This document shows, piece by piece, positions 1 through 5,481 of a stretch of 5,481 nt of DNA. The position numbers and the translations under genes were made by a program. The stretch comes from Flavisolibacter sp. Lineage in GTDB: Bacteria > Bacteroidota > Bacteroidia > Chitinophagales > Chitinophagaceae. The stretch spans positions 1 through 5,481 of the forward strand of contig JACDAZ010000118.1 of NCBI GenBank assembly GCA_013695175.1, given 5' to 3'. The notes under the pieces are model-generated. The model had not been told where the DNA came from. It saw only the letters and a list, made by a program, of their open reading frames with translations, and did not search any database. The first letter of the stretch is position 1; the number at the start of each line of letters is the position of its first letter.

Positions 1-212
1 TAACTACAGGCAGTTTTGATGACCGTCGTGAACTTGCCATAGAAGTAGATGATCATTCCATCATAGATCGGCTGGTTAAAACAGCTCACCACGACTGGAA
101 ACATTCTTATGCATTGGATCTTTCTGACAAAGGTTTATATGAAGATCTTGAAAACAGGGGTGCCGGAGGATCAGAAAAGCTGGTGCTGAATTTTAGTAAA
201 AAGAAAAAATAA
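1..212 (+). CDS. Phospholipase D-like protein, C-terminal fragment
   Basis: This is the 3' end of a gene that starts left of the window; 69 codons are visible (first full codon at position 3), ending in TAA at 210-212. The fragment opens with TTGSFDDRRELAIEVDD, which matches the segment just after the second HKD motif in phospholipase D-superfamily proteins (GS-x-N/F-D-x-R, then a strand ending in acidic residues). It continues with a helix (IIDRLVKTAHHDW) and the segment LDLSDKGLYEDLEN, which I associate from memory with PLD-like/cardiolipin synthase-like proteins. The tail is basic (FSKKKK). The catalytic HKD motifs lie outside the window, so activity (phosphatidyl transfer, phospholipase or nuclease) cannot be judged. 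It converges on the amidohydrolase gene with 40 bp between stops. Family call is moderately sure; the substrate is unknown. Confidence 0.65.
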   Translation, partial: TTGSFDDRRELAIEVDDHSIIDRLVKTAHHDWKHSYALDLSDKGLYEDLENRGAGGSEKLVLNFSKKKK

Positions 213-235
213 TCTTTTTTAAAGCATTCAGCACC
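182..235. repeat. Imperfect inverted repeat across convergent gene ends
   Basis: The arms GGTGCTGAAT (182-191) and ATTCAGCACC (226-235) are perfectly complementary over 10 bp. Inside them AAAAAGA (198-204) and TCTTTTT (213-219) pair again, so the whole segment can fold into one long interrupted hairpin. It contains the last codons and the stop of the phospholipase D-like gene and lies in the 40-bp gap before the opposing stop. The likely role is a transcription end or 3'-end protecting structure for the plus-strand gene, and perhaps for both converging genes. It is not a classical intrinsic terminator: the sequence after the right arm is only moderately T-rich (CTCTTTCATTT), and there is no U-run on the minus side. 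Confidence 0.5.
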
Positions 236-252
236 CTCTTTCATTTATAAAA

Positions 253-3200
253 TCAATGCCTGTTACACAAACATTGAACTGCTCTTTCCGTTGTTTCTGA
301 AATAGAAGAAAACCCAAACACATCTGCATTCTGTCTTGTCTCCCAAAAGAATTTTCCTCTTTCCCTGGATGTATTTCCAATTTCGTTCATGGTTTCAGCA
401 TCATATAACCTGCCATTGACCATGGTCATGCTTATTGTTTCAGTGTTTAGAATGTTTTCCAACGGATTTTTATCCATCACAACCAGGTCCGCTAATTTCC
501 CTGCTTCTAATGCACCAATCCAATCATCAAAACCTAAAGATTGTGCTGGATTGATGGTAGCTGTTTTTAATGCTTCATGGTTTGTCATTCCGCCTTGCTG
601 CATCATCCATATTTCCCAATGAGCACCCAATCCCTGTAATTGTCCATGAGCACCTATATTTACTAATACACCTACATCATTTAATTTCTTTGCCTGTGCA
701 GAGACTAAAATATGTCCATTCACATATTCTTCTTCCGGTAACATAGTACGATGGCGGCTACGTGAATCAACAATATGTCGTGGTGTAAATCTCAAAAGCC
801 TTTCCTTCTCCCAAACATTGGTATGCTGGTACCAGTAAAACTCACCACTCACAGAACCATAAGAAACAATTAATGTGGGAGTATAAGCAGTACCGGATTG
901 TTTCCATAATTGTATTACATCATCATACAAAGGCACTACAGGCATGTTATGTTCTATAGTGGTATGTCCATCGAGTATCATACTAAGATTATGAAAGAAA
1001 AATGACCCGCCTTCGGGCACCACTTCCATTTCTAAATCTCGTGCAGCTTTAATGACCATCTGTCGCTGATCGCGGCGTGGCTGGTTATAACTTTTTACAG
1101 AAAAAGCACCAAAAGATTTTGTTCTGCGCAATGAACTTCTTGCATCATCCAGCGTATTAATAACCGCTTTAAAATCACCTTCTGCACCATATAATATGGT
1201 ACCGGTAGAAAAAACTCTTGGGCCTACCATTTGTCCTGTTTTTACCATCTCACTTTGTGCAAATACAAGCTCGCTATTGGCAGATGGATCATGCATGGTG
1301 GTAACACCATAAGCAAGGTTGGCATAATAAGGCCAATGTTTTTGTGGTGTAACACCTTCTCTGAAATGTCCCCCATGTGCATGAGCGTCTATAAAGCCGG
1401 GCATGATGGTTTTTCCAGAGGCATCTATACGTTTTGCATTGGCAGGAATGGTTACTTCATTTGCTCTTCCAACAGCTTTGATCTTATTTCCTTCCACTAC
1501 CAGTGTCCCATTTTCAATGACATCATTTCCCTTCATAGTAATAATGCGGGCATTTGTAAATGCAACAACTCCTTGTGGCTTATCTGCTGTTGCTGTTAAT
1601 CCAATGGTGGTTCCTTTTTCAGGAATCACAAATGCAGAATCAGGTCTTCCTGCAACAAATTCAAACCTGTCTTCCAAACTGATTGTAAAATATTGATCAC
1701 CCAAAGTATAATGAAGTTGCTTGTTGTTCTTATTCCAGTGCAGGTTTAAACCCGCATCACGTGAAACTTTTTTTACAGGAAAATCTGCAGTACTGCTTCC
1801 AATATCAATTGTTTTACCCGTTACAGGAAAAGTGGCTATATATACATTATGCAGATCATTAAAAGCCACCCAGCTTTCATCGGGAGAAACAACAAACTGG
1901 CTTCCGTACATACTTTTTAAATGCACACGTTCATCACTTCCATCTAATTTACTGCTTGCCAGGGTGCGGTTCAATCCTCCACCCACCTGGTAAAAAATAC
2001 GGTCACTGTTTTTATTAAACCTGGGCATGATACCCCGGTTTGAAACAAAATTGGCTGTTCCCCCATTTGCTGAAATAGTATATATACCGGGTTGTGATGT
2101 AAATGCAGGTCCTAATACATCGTTACCTCCTTCTCTATAAAAAGCAATGGTTTTGCCATCAGGAGAAAAAGAAGGAAGTCTGAAAATTCCTTTTTCACTG
2201 GTAACCTTAACTGGGCGTGAGGCTCCCTGGAAATTTGTTTTGTATATACTGCCACCGTCTGCATCATTCCATGTGGTATATAAAATAGTTTTTCCATCCG
2301 GTGAAAATGATGGGTCAAACTCAAAGTCTTTTCCATTCGTTACTCTTTCAGGATTTCCATTTGGTAATTGCTTTTTATATAAATAGCCCAGTGCATTAAA
2401 AACAATCCATTTACCATCAGGAGATGTGGTTGCCTGCCTGATAACATTTACATTAAATTGGTCCTGGTTGATGTTTTGTTTAAACCTAACGGCATCGGCT
2501 ATGCGATGTGTTACTTGCGCTGTAAATGGAATAACAGTGGAAGAATTGGGTTTTGTAATGTCAATTCTATTCAATTTTCCATGACTCCATATCACTAAGG
2601 ATTTATTGTCAGGCATCCAGGAATAACCTGTAAAACTGCCAAAGACGGTCCAGGCTTCCTGCTGGTCTTTTGACAAATTATCATACACAGGCCATTCTTC
2701 ACCTGTTTGAAGGTTACGCAGGTATAAAACTGTTTTTGTTCTTACCCTTTTAATAAAGGACAGCATTTTACCATCACGTGAAAGTTGCGGACGCATGGCA
2801 CCACCTGTACCACCTGTTACATTCTCTATAGTCCCTTTTTCCCTGTCAAACCTGCGGATCACAAAAATCTGGCTATTTGGATCTTTATTGTATTGAAAGA
2901 ATCCACCGGGATATACATCTTCACTAAAATATACATAGCGTCCATCAGGAGAAACGGTAGGTTCATTTACATCCTGCTGGTCGTTTTTACGAACCGTTAA
3001 TTGTAAACCACTTCCACCACTGATATGATACATCCATATTTCACCGGCACCCAATGACCTGCCTGAAGTGAAATGTTTCCGTGCCACTATATATTGCATA
3101 TCAGGTGTCCATGCTGCATTATTTAATAAGTGGAAGGTTTCTTTTGTTATTTGTTTTGCATTAGCTCCATCCCTATCCATCACCCATATATTATCCCCAC

Positions 3201-3522
3201 CACCGGCATCAGAAGTAAATAATATTTTTTTACCATCAGGACTGAAACGTGGCTGCACCTCAAATGGCAAACCTGTGCGTAATGGTTTAGCAGTACCACC
3301 TGCAACAGGCATGATGAAAATATCTCCTAATAAATCAAAAACAATTTCTTTTCCATCGGGTGACACATCAAGATTCATCCAGGTTCCTTCACTAAGTGTA
3401 AAGGACACTTCTTTGTGCAAACTATCCGGATTGGCAACATCCCATTTAGGTTTTTCCTGGCCAAATGAAAAAAAAGTGACAAGTACTGCAAGAACAGCTA
3501 AAAAATATTTTATGTAATTCAT
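253..3522 (-). CDS. Secreted TolB-like beta-propeller/amidohydrolase fusion protein
   Basis: Predicted 1089-residue exported metal-dependent hydrolase. I chose the ATG at 3522 because it gives a clean Sec signal peptide (MNYIKYF, a hydrophobic core, then SFG|Q near residue 21); an in-frame TTG at 3531 adds only three residues. Residues ~42-625 carry about twelve PD40/TolB-type repeats marked by SPDG-like turns (54, 94, 139, 191, 248, 303, 367, 407, 453, 503, 546, 597), probably two stacked propellers. Residues ~653-1045 are an amidohydrolase domain: strand-turn lead-in, PGFIDAHAHG with the HxH pair at H714/H716, candidate bridging lysine K810 (FSVKSYN), IEH at H858, and the closing GALEAGKLADLVV motif. 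The usual beta-5 His and beta-8 Asp are not seen (VVPEGG and NIGAHG stand there). The protein ends in CLCNRH. It resembles prolidase/imidazolonepropionase-like relatives; the substrate is unknown. No Shine-Dalgarno is visible; weak 7/8 matches to TAnnTTTG lie at 3550-3557 and 3567-3574. It appears monocistronic. Confidence 0.9.
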   Translation of the reverse strand: MNYIKYFLAVLAVLVTFFSFGQEKPKWDVANPDSLHKEVSFTLSEGTWMNLDVSPDGKEIVFDLLGDIFIMPVAGGTAKPLRTGLPFEVQPRFSPDGKKILFTSDAGGGDNIWVMDRDGANAKQITKETFHLLNNAAWTPDMQYIVARKHFTSGRSLGAGEIWMYHISGGSGLQLTVRKNDQQDVNEPTVSPDGRYVYFSEDVYPGGFFQYNKDPNSQIFVIRRFDREKGTIENVTGGTGGAMRPQLSRDGKMLSFIKRVRTKTVLYLRNLQTGEEWPVYDNLSKDQQEAWTVFGSFTGYSWMPDNKSLVIWSHGKLNRIDITKPNSSTVIPFTAQVTHRIADAVRFKQNINQDQFNVNVIRQATTSPDGKWIVFNALGYLYKKQLPNGNPERVTNGKDFEFDPSFSPDGKTILYTTWNDADGGSIYKTNFQGASRPVKVTSEKGIFRLPSFSPDGKTIAFYREGGNDVLGPAFTSQPGIYTISANGGTANFVSNRGIMPRFNKNSDRIFYQVGGGLNRTLASSKLDGSDERVHLKSMYGSQFVVSPDESWVAFNDLHNVYIATFPVTGKTIDIGSSTADFPVKKVSRDAGLNLHWNKNNKQLHYTLGDQYFTISLEDRFEFVAGRPDSAFVIPEKGTTIGLTATADKPQGVVAFTNARIITMKGNDVIENGTLVVEGNKIKAVGRANEVTIPANAKRIDASGKTIMPGFIDAHAHGGHFREGVTPQKHWPYYANLAYGVTTMHDPSANSELVFAQSEMVKTGQMVGPRVFSTGTILYGAEGDFKAVINTLDDARSSLRRTKSFGAFSVKSYNQPRRDQRQMVIKAARDLEMEVVPEGGSFFFHNLSMILDGHTTIEHNMPVVPLYDDVIQLWKQSGTAYTPTLIVSYGSVSGEFYWYQHTNVWEKERLLRFTPRHIVDSRSRHRTMLPEEEYVNGHILVSAQAKKLNDVGVLVNIGAHGQLQGLGAHWEIWMMQQGGMTNHEALKTATINPAQSLGFDDWIGALEAGKLADLVVMDKNPLENILNTETISMTMVNGRLYDAETMNEIGNTSRERGKFFWETRQNADVFGFSSISETTERAVQCLCNRH

Positions 3523-3609
3523 GATATGCAATTATAAAAAAGGGAAGATAAAACTTATTGAGTTTTAAAAGTTACGCATATAATGAAGGGTTGAATTCTT
3601 ACTATAATG

Positions 3610-3640
3610 AAAAAAAACGCAGCTCAATTGGCTGCGTTTT
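3610..3640 (-). terminator. Intrinsic terminator of the glycine-zipper lipoprotein gene
   Basis: A perfect 10-bp stem (AAAACGCAGC at 3614-3623 with GCTGCGTTTT at 3631-3640) encloses a 7-nt loop. Read on the minus strand, the GC core is followed by an unbroken run of eight T (complement of A at 3610-3617). It begins 18 nt after the stop codon of the lipoprotein gene at 3659, the normal place for a Rho-independent terminator. It should insulate the amidohydrolase gene downstream from readthrough. On the plus strand only four T follow the core, so activity in that direction is less likely. Confidence 0.88.
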
Positions 3641-3658
3641 AAAATGAATGAAAGAAAT

Positions 3659-4210
3659 TTATTGTTTTTGCTGCTCTTTTTTATCAGCAATATTTCCAAT
3701 TACAGCACCCGTTCCCGCACCTACCAAACCACCTACAACTGCACCGGCAGCACGGTTCTTTTTATTTACCACAGCACCAGTACCTGCACCAACCACGCCA
3801 CCAATGATAGCTCCTTTTGCAGTATTACTGATCCCGGTTTTTTCTTTTGTTGCAGCAGGTTCTGCTGGCTCAGAAGCCGGAGCAGCAGTTTCCGTTTGCC
3901 CTGATGAAGAAGTTTGAGCTGTAGAATTATCTTGAGGTGTTGATGATGTAGTATTATTTTTTACCGGTTCCTGATTTACAGTTTGCGTCTTCTTAGCAAC
4001 GGGTTGTTTTTTTGTAACAGGAGGTATTGATTCTTTTTCTTCAGGTTGTGCAATCTCCGGCTGTGTGGCCAATTCTTCCTTCCATGCCTGCATCTCCTGC
4101 ATTTCTGTTGCCGCCTTTACTTCTGCCTCAGCCTGCTCATTGGCTGTTGGCTTTTGCGAACATGATGCAAATAAAATAGTAGTAGATAAAACCAAAAAAA
4201 TGTTCTTCAT
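3659..4210 (-). CDS. Glycine-zipper lipoprotein
   Basis: 183-residue predicted lipoprotein from ATG at 4210. The signal peptide (MKNIFLVLSTTILFASC) ends in lipobox FASC, so the lipid-carrying cysteine would be C17, giving an outer- or inner-membrane anchor. Residues ~22-60 are rich in Ala/Glu and likely helical. Residues ~60-125 form a low-complexity Pro/Thr/Ser/Gln/Lys linker of the kind used to cross the periplasm or reach peptidoglycan. Residues 133-178 are two tandem glycine-zipper units of 23 residues, each with GGxVGAGTGAV, resembling the YMGG/Omp-type Gly-zipper domains of bacterial envelope lipoproteins; these zippers pack in or against membranes. The tail is charged (DKKEQQKQ). No Shine-Dalgarno is evident; the nearest promoter-like box is a 7/8 match (TAGTTTTA, 4242-4249 complement). 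A strong terminator follows. The molecular role is unknown; an envelope or stress-related structural protein is an inference. Confidence 0.85.
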   Translation of the reverse strand: MKNIFLVLSTTILFASCSQKPTANEQAEAEVKAATEMQEMQAWKEELATQPEIAQPEEKESIPPVTKKQPVAKKTQTVNQEPVKNNTTSSTPQDNSTAQTSSSGQTETAAPASEPAEPAATKEKTGISNTAKGAIIGGVVGAGTGAVVNKKNRAAGAVVGGLVGAGTGAVIGNIADKKEQQKQ

Positions 4211-4393
4211 AATTGAGTGGGTTTAAGGATTATTAATAGGCTAAAACTAATATCATGAATGGTGATATCAGAGTAGTTAAGTAATTATTCATCACTTTAA
4301 AATAAAGTCGAGCGAAAATACTTTCGGGATTTTTCGAACCTGCAAGAAAACTTACTATCCCTTAAATGGAGTTTAACAACTATATATTCACTA

Positions 4394-4711
4394 TTAATGG
4401 GGTATCATTTGTATTAAAGTTGATGCAGAAGCTATATTTTCATATCCTTCCCTTGAGAAGTAAAATACTTCCTCAGAAGGTTTATTTAATATTTTACTGG
4501 AAACCACCTCCACTGTACAACGACCATCTTTACCTGTAATGGCTACTACACGAATGCAATCAACTCCTTTGCGGGGATTGTATTCAATAAAAACATTATT
4601 TAAAGGCGCATTGGTAACAGCATCCCTAACATCAAAAGTGATTCGTTCTAATTCAAAATCTTTACTACAACTAATAAAGAATAGCATTGACAGGAGTACA
4701 ATTATTTTCAT
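4394..4711 (-). CDS. Small lipoprotein with CarboxypepD_reg-like beta-sandwich domain
   Basis: 105-residue predicted lipoprotein. I placed the start at ATG 4711 because it directly yields a lipoprotein signal peptide (MKIIVLLSMLFFISC, lipobox FISC, C15). The longer frame reaching 4762 would put 17 extra residues before it and would run into the promoter box at 4760-4767. The mature part is about 90 residues and looks like one transthyretin/CarboxypepD_reg-like beta-sandwich: ITFDVRDAVTNAPLNNVFIEY at ~24-44 (the 'modification of X made by Y' opening strand), the turn TGKDGRC at 59-65, and the closing FSREGYE at 85-91. C52 and C65 could form a disulfide. Such domains occur in Bacteroidota surface and TonB-linked proteins; here the domain stands alone. 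No terminator is obvious after the stop, and 183 bp separate it from the next gene on the same strand. The function is unknown; it could bind a carbohydrate or another envelope protein. Confidence 0.8.
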   Translation of the reverse strand: MKIIVLLSMLFFISCSKDFELERITFDVRDAVTNAPLNNVFIEYNPRKGVDCIRVVAITGKDGRCTVEVVSSKILNKPSEEVFYFSREGYENIASASTLIQMIPH

Positions 4712-4748
4712 ATGATACCTTAGGTTTAATATAGTTGCTGTCATAATT

Positions 4749-4769
4749 GATACTTTATTCAAAAGTATC
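4749..4769. repeat. 8-bp inverted repeat over the lipoprotein promoter
   Basis: GATACTTT (4749-4756) and AAAGTATC (4762-4769) are perfect complements separated by 5 nt (ATTCA). The dyad covers the -7 box at 4760-4767 and the expected transcription start region. It could be an operator for a dimeric repressor or a hairpin at the very 5' end of the mRNA. The dyad itself is certain; the function is inference. Confidence 0.5.
4760..4767 (-). promoter_or_regulatory. Bacteroidetes-type -7 promoter box upstream of small lipoprotein
   Basis: The minus strand reads TACTTTTG, an exact fit to the Bacteroidetes -7 consensus TAnnTTTG and the only exact match I found in the intergenic regions. It would start transcription roughly 40 nt before the ATG at 4711. 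No clear -33 TTG is present at the usual distance upstream, only T-rich sequence, so strength is uncertain. An 8-bp inverted repeat overlaps the box. Confidence 0.55.
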
Positions 4770-5481
4770 TTTCACCCACAGCCATTAAAATTGAATTTTG
4801 CGATACAGATTACTGAATTAGTATAATTCAATTATTATGCTCATTAATAGAATGGGAAATTCTTGCACAGCAAACCAATTGCTCTGTGTATTATTTCAGA
4901 ATGAAATAATGCTTTAAACTCTTTACCGTTAATTAGAAACTCAAAAAAAAATTCATTCAGCGTTACACAAACTGTGGAATCAATTGTAGAAGTTGAATTA
5001 CAATTTGATATCAGCACTTCTTTTCATCCAGGTAATCTATTTTTTTAATGATGGTCTTTTTTAACCTGATGCCAGTTTGGCATTTGTAAAAAAATGAATT
5101 TTATTTCTGCAACACCTGCCTTCTTGTTTTAAAGAAATTTTGCTCCATCATCCCATTTTTAAATAAAACTCATTTAAAGCTTCTGCTCTGGGTTTGAAAC
5201 TATTGCTGATACAAAACCTCAAAAGAAAATTTTGAGACAAAATAGGGTGGTGTTTATAACCTGACATTGAATAGTTTTATAATGTTTTGTAATGTTTGAA
5301 ATTTATAATGATTCTAATAAAACAACAATCTTTAAATCAATACTTTAAAGCGTTACATATGAACAATTCTTAATTGCTGCCTGTAAACCGGAATCTTTAA
5401 AGATTTATATTGCATGTAATCGTCTAAATAATTTCAAACAAAAATCATAACTAACTTATAATCAGTATTATTTCTTATTAA
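4770..5481. other. AT-rich intergenic block, no convincing gene
   Basis: About 710 bp without a credible gene; stops occur in all six frames and no RNA gene is recognisable. Visible structure: hairpins TGAATTA/TAATTCA (4814-4830), CACAGCAA/TTGC-TGTG with a 2-nt bulge (4866-4888), ATTATTTCA/TGAAATAAT with a 3-nt loop (4890-4910), ATGCCA/TGGCAT (5069-5083), CTCAAAA/TTTTGAG (5218-5236); two TAATGTTT units 10 bp apart (5280-5297); and the 14-bp palindrome AATCTTTAAAGATT (5392-5405). The longest open stretch is a minus-strand frame at 4844-5023 lacking an ATG; a 39-codon minus-strand ORF starts at 5267. No exact TAnnTTTG box lies in it on either strand. It may hold promoters for a gene beyond the right edge, an unrecognised small RNA, or the remains of a gene. 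Confidence 0.7.

Noticed and set aside
2112..2336. 74-codon minus-strand open frame inside the amidohydrolase gene
   Set aside because: It overlaps the real gene in another frame on the same strand, and its sequence merely reflects out-of-frame reading of the SPDG repeats.
3068..3517. 149-codon plus-strand open frame opposite the amidohydrolase signal peptide and first propeller repeats
   Set aside because: It is antisense to a clear coding region with strong motifs; the translation shows no domain. The other plus-strand frames at 389-622, 1231-1696, 1721-1993, 2147-2386 and 2785-3000 are shadows for the same reason.
3644..3917. Plus-strand frames rich in Ala/Pro/Thr (APVPAP-type) opposite the glycine-zipper gene
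   Set aside because: The Pro/Ala pattern is the reverse complement of the Gly/Ala-rich zipper repeats and linker; the minus-strand gene has a lipobox and a terminator, so these are shadows.
4320..4350. GGTTCGAAAAATCCCG on the minus strand, resembling a tRNA T-arm or attachment-site remnant
   Set aside because: The flanks do not pair as a T-stem, there is no acceptor or anticodon arm, and no integrase or other mobile-element gene is present.
4712..4762. Longer N-terminus for the small lipoprotein (start at 4762)
   Set aside because: It would bury the lipoprotein signal peptide 17 residues inside the protein and overlap the promoter box and dyad.
4836..4916. 26-codon plus-strand ORF starting at ATG 4836
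   Set aside because: It is very short, with no supporting start signals or recognisable sequence, and it overlaps the hairpin cluster.
262..4972. 11-bp match GTTACACAAAC at 262-272 and 4962-4972
   Set aside because: One short match in a 5.5-kb AT-rich window is expected by chance, and the flanks differ.
5434..5481. Short open minus-strand frame running in from the right edge
   Set aside because: Only about 15 codons before a stop; this cannot be told from chance without sequence to the right.

Overview
The window looks like a piece of a Bacteroidota chromosome, most likely Chitinophagaceae-like, although the genus cannot be read from the sequence. The clues are AT-rich intergenic DNA, starts without Shine-Dalgarno sequences, one exact match to the Bacteroidetes -7 promoter box (TAnnTTTG), two short lipoproteins with FxSC-type lipoboxes, and a secreted beta-propeller/amidohydrolase fusion of a type common in that phylum.

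Layout from left to right. Positions 1-212 (+) hold the last 69 codons of a phospholipase D-like protein. It converges on a large minus-strand gene (253-3522) for a secreted 1089-residue protein: signal peptide, about twelve TolB/PD40-type propeller repeats, then a metal-dependent amidohydrolase domain. Only 40 bp separate the two stop codons, and a long imperfect inverted repeat (182-235) spans this junction. To the right is an intrinsic terminator (3610-3640). It serves the next minus-strand gene (3659-4210), a 183-residue lipoprotein with a duplicated glycine-zipper C-terminus. Further right is a 105-residue lipoprotein (4394-4711, minus) with a small transthyretin-like/CarboxypepD_reg-like beta-sandwich domain. 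A promoter box and an 8-bp dyad lie directly upstream of it. The last ~710 bp (about 4770-5481) have no convincing gene. They are very AT-rich, contain several small hairpins and a 14-bp palindrome, and may hold remnants of a decayed minus-strand reading frame.

How the genes relate. The three complete genes face the same way and all encode exported proteins (one periplasmic or secreted enzyme, two lipoproteins). The terminator at 3610-3640 and the wide gaps suggest separate transcription units rather than one operon. No mobile element, CRISPR array, tRNA/rRNA gene or defence system was found. Nothing here clearly amounts to a new multi-gene system. The best leads are the unusual metal-site residues of the amidohydrolase, the dyad over the lipoprotein promoter and the right-hand non-coding block.
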